Translations under genes and position numbers: made by a program
Part shown: positions 22,403 to 26,779 of the stretch, in pieces
Position numbering within the stretch: position 1 is the stretch's first letter
How the letters are laid out: every line of letters starts with the position of its first letter
Notes under the pieces: model-generated
Told to the model about the DNA's origin: nothing
Databases searched by the model: none
What the model saw: the letters and a program-made list of their open reading frames with translations, nothing else
NCBI GenBank assembly: GCA_001725215.1
Contig: MEFT01000016.1
Coordinates: forward strand, 1 to 26,779
Length of the DNA stretch: 26,779 nt
Direction of reading: 5' to 3'
DNA from: Clostridium sp. SCN 57-10
GTDB taxonomy: Bacteria; Bacillota; Clostridia; Oscillospirales; Butyricicoccaceae

Positions 22403-24091
22403 CTATCTGAGCTGTCGCGGCATCCGGCGCCGCGAGCTCGCGGTCACGCCCTTACCGATCGCGTCGTTGCCAGCGGCATAGGCGAACGCAGCCCCGTAGG
22501 TCGCGTCGATCTTGCCGTAGTCCTGGTTGTCGTCGGCCTTCTTCAGCACGTACCCGGACCGGCGCGGGTCACGGCGCGCGTTCAAGAAGTGCCGGATCAC
22601 CGCCGGGTCGCCGTCGAAGGTGACCTCAACCTGCCGGATCGCGGAGTAGAGCTGCTCGAACGTCTCGCACGTGCGGGTGACGTCCTTCTGCTTCCACCGG
22701 ATCGGCTCCGGCACGCTCATCTTCGCCTTCAGCCGCTTGTGGTGCGTGGCCTCCCACGACTTCACCTCGCCCGCCCAACCGGCGGACGGGTCGGCGTAGA
22801 ACCCGACCACGTTGTACTCGCGGAACGCTTTCGCCACGGCCTGCTCGATCTCGAGCTTCGGCGGCCGCCACCCTTCACCGGCGGGCCCATCGGGCTGTTC
22901 CCACAGGCCGATGAGGAAGAAGTGCCGCTGCGACACGGAGTAGCCCATGAGCACGGTCGAGTCGGCGAGGTGCTTGTCCTTGCGCCCCTCGGACCCGTCG
23001 AACCCGAGCGTCACGGGCTCGGAGCGCCCTACGGTCTTCCCGCGGCCGGCGTCCACGCACGCGCGGATCTCCGGGTCGGTGACGTACGCGTCGCGCGCGG
23101 CGTCGATCTGGTTGAGGAAATCCGCGCGCATCACCGCGGGGTCGTTGGCGGTGTCGAAGAAGTCCAGCGCGCCGCGGTGCACGTCGAACCAGCCCGGAGC
23201 GCACGGCGGATCGTGCAGCAGGCACCCGTCGGGGTGGTTCGCCGAGTCGCCATACGCGACGCGGAGGCCGTGCACGAGAGAGTCCATGTCGTCGATCTGC
23301 GTGCTCGCCGGCGCGGGCCGGTGATCGAAGTAGATCGAGTGGACGTCCTCGAGGTTCTTGTACTTGCCCGACTGGATGTCGTTCCAGAACTCGAACGACT
23401 GCTCCGCCACCGACCGCTCACCGAGCGTGTACGCGTTCGGGGTCTCGATCGTGACGCCGCCGAGCTTCGTCGCGTTGTTGCGGAGGGTCTGGGCGAGCTT
23501 CACGCCGCCGTTCGAACGCAGCCACGTCTCCGTCTGGTCCATCGACGCCGCGACAGCCTTGAAGCCCTTGATCGTCGTCGCCGACGACGTGATCGGCACG
23601 ATGCGGCCGCGCTCGAGAGCGACGAAGGAGTCCATCGGGTCGAGGTTGAACTCGTCGACCGCGGACCCCTGGCGGAGCATCTCGAGGAGCGGCTCCCAGG
23701 TGTTCTTGGTCTGCTCCTCCGACACCGCGGCGATCGCGACGTACGGGGTGCGAACCCGTGACCACGGCTTGCCGACCGGCTGCCCGTCGGCGTCCCACCC
23801 GTCGGGCACGACGTCGAAGATGCCCTCGGCGATCATGATGCCGCCGACAAACGGGGACTTGCCCCACCCGCGCGGACGGATCAGCGCGGCACGATGGATC
23901 ACGCGGCGGCCGGTGACCGGGTCGATGCGGTAGAGCTCGTTCAGGAACTCCTGCTGCTCGATCGTGAGGACGAACGGGTCGAAGATGTCGTCGTCGCCGG
24001 CGTCCGGGCGCCCGAGGTAGGTCGCCATCTGATCGGCGATCGACCATCCCAGCGTCGGGAAGTCGCCCTCGAACTGCGGCACCCACGGCAT
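22403..24091 (-). CDS. Phage terminase large subunit
   Basis: A 562-residue ATPase-nuclease that cuts and packages phage DNA. The N-terminus MPWVPQFEGDFPTLGW is typical of actinophage TerL. The Walker A-type loop is R74-GWGKSP (residues 74-80), close to the RPRGWGKS pattern of the family. The nuclease half carries GFDGSEGRKDKHLADST and, further on, VVGFYADPSAGWAGEV, both holding acidic residues expected in the RNase H-like nuclease. The start overlaps the small-subunit stop by one base (TGATG), which shows translational coupling. The gene ends 10 bases before the portal gene. Confidence 0.95.
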   Translation of the reverse strand: MPWVPQFEGDFPTLGWSIADQMATYLGRPDAGDDDIFDPFVLTIEQQEFLNELYRIDPVTGRRVIHRAALIRPRGWGKSPFVGGIMIAEGIFDVVPDGWDADGQPVGKPWSRVRTPYVAIAAVSEEQTKNTWEPLLEMLRQGSAVDEFNLDPMDSFVALERGRIVPITSSATTIKGFKAVAASMDQTETWLRSNGGVKLAQTLRNNATKLGGVTIETPNAYTLGERSVAEQSFEFWNDIQSGKYKNLEDVHSIYFDHRPAPASTQIDDMDSLVHGLRVAYGDSANHPDGCLLHDPPCAPGWFDVHRGALDFFDTANDPAVMRADFLNQIDAARDAYVTDPEIRACVDAGRGKTVGRSEPVTLGFDGSEGRKDKHLADSTVLMGYSVSQRHFFLIGLWEQPDGPAGEGWRPPKLEIEQAVAKAFREYNVVGFYADPSAGWAGEVKSWEATHHKRLKAKMSVPEPIRWKQKDVTRTCETFEQLYSAIRQVEVTFDGDPAVIRHFLNARRDPRRSGYVLKKADDNQDYGKIDATYGAAFAYAAGNDAIGKGVTASSRRRMPRQLR

Positions 24092-24591
24092 CAGGCGGAA
24101 TCCTTCCTCGTGATACCGCGCATCCGGTCACGCGACGACACCGCACGGTCGACGCGCTCGGCGTACTCGACCTCGGCGGTCGTCGCGAGCGCGAACTGCA
24201 TCCGCAGACGGGCGCGGTCCTCGGGGGTGAACCCGTAATTGGCCTCACGGAGCCGCAGCTCGCCGGCGAGCTTGACGTCGCCCTTCCAGAACTGCGCGTG
24301 GATCATCGCCGTCTCGGCGAGATACGCCCAGTCCATCTCAGTGAACTCCACCGCAAGCGGATGCCGAGCGAGCATCTCCCACCAGCTCTTGGTCGTGGCA
24401 GGCCACGTGAATCGCCTCTTGACGATGACAGGGGCGCCGTCTTCGTCCTTCCCGAGGTTCACATCTACGTAGAACGTCGGCAACTTCGGCTGTTCGGTGG
24501 GCTGGATCTGCAGAACCCGCAGCTCGACCGCATCCTTGTTCCGACGGGCGCGTTTGCTCGCGTCCTTCGGTGCGGGGCCTCGTCCTGGCAT
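24091..24591 (-). CDS. Phage terminase small subunit
   Basis: A 166-residue protein. The basic start MPGRGPAPKDASKRARRNKD is the hallmark of actinophage TerS proteins, followed by TKSWWEMLARHPLAVEFTEMDW, a helical central region, and a C-terminal RLRMQFAL segment. TerS recognises the packaging site and regulates TerL. It overlaps the large subunit by one base and follows an HNH gene after a 193-base gap, where a cos or pac site would be expected. Confidence 0.88.
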   Translation of the reverse strand: MPGRGPAPKDASKRARRNKDAVELRVLQIQPTEQPKLPTFYVDVNLGKDEDGAPVIVKRRFTWPATTKSWWEMLARHPLAVEFTEMDWAYLAETAMIHAQFWKGDVKLAGELRLREANYGFTPEDRARLRMQFALATTAEVEYAERVDRAVSSRDRMRGITRKDSA

Positions 24592-24598
24592 GCGTCAC

Positions 24599-24634
24599 AC
24601 CCCGTTTCGGGTCGCCTCTCGACCCCATTTCGGG
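24599..24634. repeat. CCCCGTTTCGGG-type hairpin repeats before terS
   Basis: A palindrome at 24599-24612 and a variant with CCCCATTTCGGG at 24623-24634. They are the same word as before the scaffold gene. The 24,592-24,784 gap holds no gene that I can see. Confidence 0.6.
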
Positions 24635-24784
24635 CTCGACGGCACGAGACGGACGCGCTCCACGCGCGCAGGCGGCTCGGATGCGTTCGGAAGAATCCCC
24701 AGACCCGTACAAACTGCGAATTTCAGCCCCGGCCGCGAAGGGAGGACCGGGGGCCAGGGGTCCCCGGGTGGGTCTGGGAGGTCG

Positions 24785-25090
24785 TCAGCGTCTGCCTGGG
24801 TGCCGTTCTCGCGGGTGGCGTGCTGATGGGCCTTGCGCGGCGCGGCGGGCTGTGGCGGCCTCCTGCTGTGTCTCCCTGTTGTGGTGCCAGTGGCACAGTG
24901 TGCGGACGTCGGCGACTGTGGTGCGTTCGCCTGGTGTCCAGCGCTTCAGGTGCGCGGCTTGCAGGTTGTCCGTCGCTGGGCAGCGTGTGCCGTCCGACAG
25001 CATCGCGACGCAGCGGTGACCGTCACGCTCGAGACACGCGGCGCGCACGGACGCGGGCACGTGAGTCGGTCGGCTGTTCTCCCACGGCAT
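24785..25090 (-). CDS. HNH endonuclease
   Basis: A 101-residue protein. The HNH pattern is clear: VRAACLERDGHRC (C27), CPATDNLQAAHLKRW (C37, H47), then DVRTLCHWHHNR (C66, H69/H70, N71). The four Cys/His ligands would bind a structural zinc, and H47 is the likely general base. HNH proteins beside TerS-TerL are needed for cos cleavage in many phages (for example HK97 gp74). The gene starts 13 bases after the upstream small gene. The C-terminal ~30 residues are Arg/Ala-rich and loosely conserved. Confidence 0.93.
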   Translation of the reverse strand: MPWENSRPTHVPASVRAACLERDGHRCVAMLSDGTRCPATDNLQAAHLKRWTPGERTTVADVRTLCHWHHNRETQQEAATARRAAQGPSARHPRERHPGRR

Positions 25091-25102
25091 CGCGCTCTCC
25101 GA

Positions 25103-25375
25103 TCATTCGAAGCGGGCGGCGACGTATGCGCCGAGTCCACCGGATGCGCTGATGCTCTGCTCGGCGGGGGCGATGATGTCTCGGCCGGCGCGTGCGGACT
25201 GTTCGAGCTGGGCGTTCGTCCATTCGGCTCCGACCACCCAGGCGACCACGAAGGGCTCCTCGGTCGGGCGGATGGTCCGGAGGTACTCGGTGATCGCACG
25301 CCCCATAGCATCCCGGGCGGCTTGCACCTCGGGGGCGAAGTAGTCGTACGAGGGGGTGTCTTCGTCGTCGTCCAC
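25103..25375 (-). CDS. Small phage protein of unknown function
   Basis: A 90-residue acidic protein with no family I recognise. It begins with an acidic stretch (MDDDEDTPSYDY), has a helical middle (EVQAARDAMGRAITEYLRTI), a hydrophobic WVVGAEWT segment that could be a beta strand or amphipathic helix, and a closing GGLGAYVAARFE. The GTG at 25375 is preceded by GGGGGAG about 9 bases upstream and lies two bases after the stop of the 28-residue ORF, so the two are probably cotranslated. HNH follows 12 bases later. Confidence 0.7.
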   Translation of the reverse strand: MDDDEDTPSYDYFAPEVQAARDAMGRAITEYLRTIRPTEEPFVVAWVVGAEWTNAQLEQSARAGRDIIAPAEQSISASGGLGAYVAARFE

Positions 25376-25377
25376 GG

Positions 25378-25464
25378 TCAGTCGCTCCCCCGCACGATCG
25401 ACTCGCCGTCGTCGTCCGGCACCTGTCCAGAAGTGGACACCTCGGGGCGGTCAGGCTTGGACAT
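25378..25464 (-). CDS. Very small ORF (28 residues) at the head of the phage operon
   Basis: ATG at 25464, preceded by GAGGAGC with 6 bases spacing, and TGA at 25378, two bases before the next gene's GTG. The peptide is acidic and polar (begins MSKPDRPEVSTSG, ends GSD). It may be a real small protein or a translational leader for the next gene. The ribosome binding site and coupling are the support; the sequence has no family. Confidence 0.5.
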   Translation of the reverse strand: MSKPDRPEVSTSGQVPDDDGESIVRGSD

Positions 25465-25513
25465 CACATGCTCCTCGTCGGGGTCGGTCAGAGGCGGTAT
25501 CCAAGGGCGTCGC

Positions 25514-25755
25514 AGTGACAGGTTTGGGGCGTTCGGTAGCTGCTGCTGCCCTGCGCGCGTTTGACCGGGTTACTTGGTTACTTATTCAAAGAGCTGACAC
25601 GATCCCCGGTACTTGTCACTACTTGTCACTGTGGGGCAAGGAATCGCGTGATTACGCGACTGGATGGAGTGACAGGTGTGTTTTTGAACCTGTCACGAAC
25701 TTGTCACTGTCCGCGAAACCTGTCACTGGTGCCGGTTGAGGGCAGTGACAGGTTT
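25514..25755. repeat. Cluster of AGTGACAGGTT direct and inverted repeats
   Basis: At least eight copies of AGTGACA(A/G)GT(T). Forward copies: 25514-25525, 25668-25679 (GGTGT variant), 25744-25755. Reverse copies: ACTTGTCACT twice in tandem at 25611-25620 and 25621-25630, AACCTGTCAC at 25687-25696, AACTTGTCACT at 25698-25708, AACCTGTCACT at 25717-25727. A GTGACAG core recurs at 26088-26094. The region is gene-free and lies between the integrase and the phage operon. Likely roles are integrase arm-type sites, operator sites or iterons. It is part of a 660-base gene-free stretch (25,465-26,126). Confidence 0.75.
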
Positions 25756-25765
25756 GTGTGGGTTT

Positions 25766-25806
25766 CTCGAGAGGCACCGGCGGAGTGTTCCGGGGCGCCT
25801 CTCGAG
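25766..25806. repeat. Inverted repeat with 10-base arms
   Basis: CTCGAGAGGC (25766-25775) and GCCTCTCGAG (25797-25806) form perfect arms around a 21-base loop. It begins 11 bases after the last AGTGACAGGTTT copy. It could be a terminator-like hairpin or part of the recombination region. Confidence 0.6.
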
Positions 25807-26005
25807 GCGGTGCAGGTGCTCTCCGCCGGGAAGTCCCGTGGCCGGCGGTTGCGCGGTGCGGGAGCCCTTCGCGTCCCTGGCTGGGTGCGTTGACACCGGT
25901 CTGGGTGCCCTGGGGCCGGGAGGAGCGGCGCGGCAGGCCCCCCGAATTGGGCGTGCGGCGGCATGGTCTGTCTCGACTCCCGGCTCCGGGGTGTCTTGGT
26001 GAGCA

Positions 26006-26040
26006 CGAGACCCCCAGGGCTGTGCCGTCCGGGGGTCTCG
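26006..26040 (-). terminator. Hairpin downstream of the integrase gene
   Basis: Perfect 10-base arms CGAGACCCCC (26006-26015) and GGGGGTCTCG (26031-26040) with a 15-base loop, 86 bases past the integrase stop. No T-tract, as is common for actinobacterial terminators. Confidence 0.6.
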
Positions 26041-26126
26041 ATGCCTGGTGTCTGGGTGCGACACCGTTCCAACTATCAAGGTAGGGGGTGACAGAACGTG
26101 GCTGTCAAGCGCGGGTGGGGTGGGTT

Positions 26127-26779
26127 TCAGGCGGTGCGGAATCGGGCTGTGGTGAGGGCGTCGTTGCGGCGTTGTTCGACGGCGGCGATGACGTCGGCGA
26201 CGCGGTCGGGCCAGAGGTGGGCGTAGGTGTTGAGGGTTTCGGTGGCGTCTTTGTGGCCGAGCATCTGTTGCACGAGTTTGACGTCGGCGCCGGCGGCGAT
26301 GGCGTTGGTCGCGGCGACGTGGCGGAGGTCGTGGACGGACATGGTCGTGGCGAGGCCGGCGGCGATGCGGGTCTTGCGCCAGACCCGGTTGTACCAGTTG
26401 GTGCCGTCGATGGCACCGCCGCGGGCGGCGGTGAAGACGAAGTCGTCGGGGGCCCCGGCCGCGGTGAGGTCGGCGAGTTCTGCCATGAGGAACGTGGGGA
26501 TGGGGATCCAGCGTTTCTCCCAGGTCTTGACGGGGCCGAGCTTGCGGCGGCCTTCGCGGTCGACTGTCCAGGTGCGGTGGATGCGCGCGCGCTGATGGGT
26601 GGGCTCGAGGTCACGGACGCGAAGGGCGGTGGCTTCGCCGATGCGGGGCCCGCTATACGCGAGGAGCAAGAGCAGGGCGCGGTCGACGGGGCGGCCGGTG
26701 AGTTCGCGGGCGGTGTCGGCGAGGGTTTCGATGTCGAGGTCCGTGTGGTGTGGGCGGTCGTGCTCGAGGTCCACTTCGC
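26127..26779 (-). CDS. Tyrosine recombinase / phage integrase, N-terminus outside window
   Basis: About 217 residues of the catalytic domain of a site-specific tyrosine recombinase. Counting from an in-window GTG at 26774 (not a true start, because the frame continues past the edge), the catalytic set is R44 in SGPRIGEATAL, a Lys near WEKRW or WRKTR, H148-D-L-R151 in the box II HDLRHVAATNAI, H174 in LGHKDATET and the nucleophile Y184 in LNTYAHL. All key residues are intact, so it is a probable active integrase. These enzymes insert phage DNA at attB, often in a tRNA gene. The core- and arm-binding N-terminal domains lie beyond the right edge. The gene reads toward the repeat cluster and the head genes. 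Confidence 0.95.
   Translation of the reverse strand, partial: EVDLEHDRPHHTDLDIETLADTARELTGRPVDRALLLLLAYSGPRIGEATALRVRDLEPTHQRARIHRTWTVDREGRRKLGPVKTWEKRWIPIPTFLMAELADLTAAGAPDDFVFTAARGGAIDGTNWYNRVWRKTRIAAGLATTMSVHDLRHVAATNAIAAGADVKLVQQMLGHKDATETLNTYAHLWPDRVADVIAAVEQRRNDALTTARFRTA

Noticed and set aside
19531..23761. Long plus-strand frames opposite the phage genes (up to 511 codons)
   Set aside because: High GC removes stop codons from all frames. The minus-strand frames match known phage families in each case, and the plus-strand peptides are Arg/Gly/Val-rich noise.
25611..25630. CRISPR-like direct repeat
   Set aside because: Only two tandem 10-base units without spacers; other copies are inverted and irregularly spaced, and no cas genes are present.
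25561..26084. Plus- and minus-strand frames of ~90-120 codons across the repeat region
   Set aside because: Several overlap with no ribosome binding site, translate the repeats, and look like GC-rich noise; I treat the stretch as non-coding.

Overview
The window joins two pieces of DNA that do not look as if they come from the same organism. Positions 1 to about 19,510 read as a low-to-mid-GC, endospore-forming, anaerobic Clostridia-type chromosome (Firmicutes, probably Oscillospirales-like). This rests on spoIIQ and spoIID, a large one-piece pyruvate:ferredoxin oxidoreductase, AGGAGG ribosome binding sites, sigma-A promoters and T-tailed terminators. Positions ~19,510 to 26,779 are markedly richer in GC, use almost only G/C at third codon positions, and carry an actinobacterial (Microbacterium-like) tailed-phage or prophage morphogenesis block.

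Left part, in order: the 5' part of an OmpR-type response regulator (-); ychF, an HGSNAT/DUF1624-type membrane protein and a TPR/chitobiase-like-domain protein (+), closed by a terminator; spoIIQ and spoIID (-), which build the channel and remodel peptidoglycan during engulfment, with a candidate sigma-F promoter before spoIIQ; an unknown multi-pass membrane protein (+) convergent with a DUF6512-like membrane protein (-); a small holin-like protein with a zinc ribbon (+); an M20 amidohydrolase and a GNAT acetyltransferase (+); a probable 6S RNA; a DUF1292 protein (-); the infC-rpmI-rplT translation operon (+) with a consensus promoter, a leader with an attenuator hairpin and an AUU start for infC; a ComM-type AAA+ ATPase (-) with a problematic start; nifJ/PFOR (+); a SAM methyltransferase (+); and the C-terminal three quarters of glycerate kinase (-).

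At about 19,504-19,530 the glycerate kinase reading frame runs without interruption into the N-terminal part of a P22-coat-like major capsid protein. The joint lies inside two unrelated genes and away from the integrase, so normal prophage integration does not explain it. A chimeric assembly is the simplest reading, and illegitimate recombination is the alternative.

Right part, all genes on the minus strand, in transcription order from the right edge: a tyrosine integrase (5' end beyond the window), ~660 bases without a gene that hold a cluster of direct and inverted AGTGACAGGTT-type repeats and two strong hairpins, a 28-residue ORF, a ~90-residue hypothetical protein, an HNH endonuclease, small and large terminase, SPP1-like portal, scaffolding protein and the major capsid protein cut by the junction. 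HNH-TerS-TerL-portal-scaffold-capsid is the usual head-gene order of cos-type actinophages.

I found no convincing new defence or mobile system. The most unusual items are the junction ORF, the repeat cluster beside the integrase, the start-codon irregularities (infC AUU, comM) and the candidate sporulation promoter.
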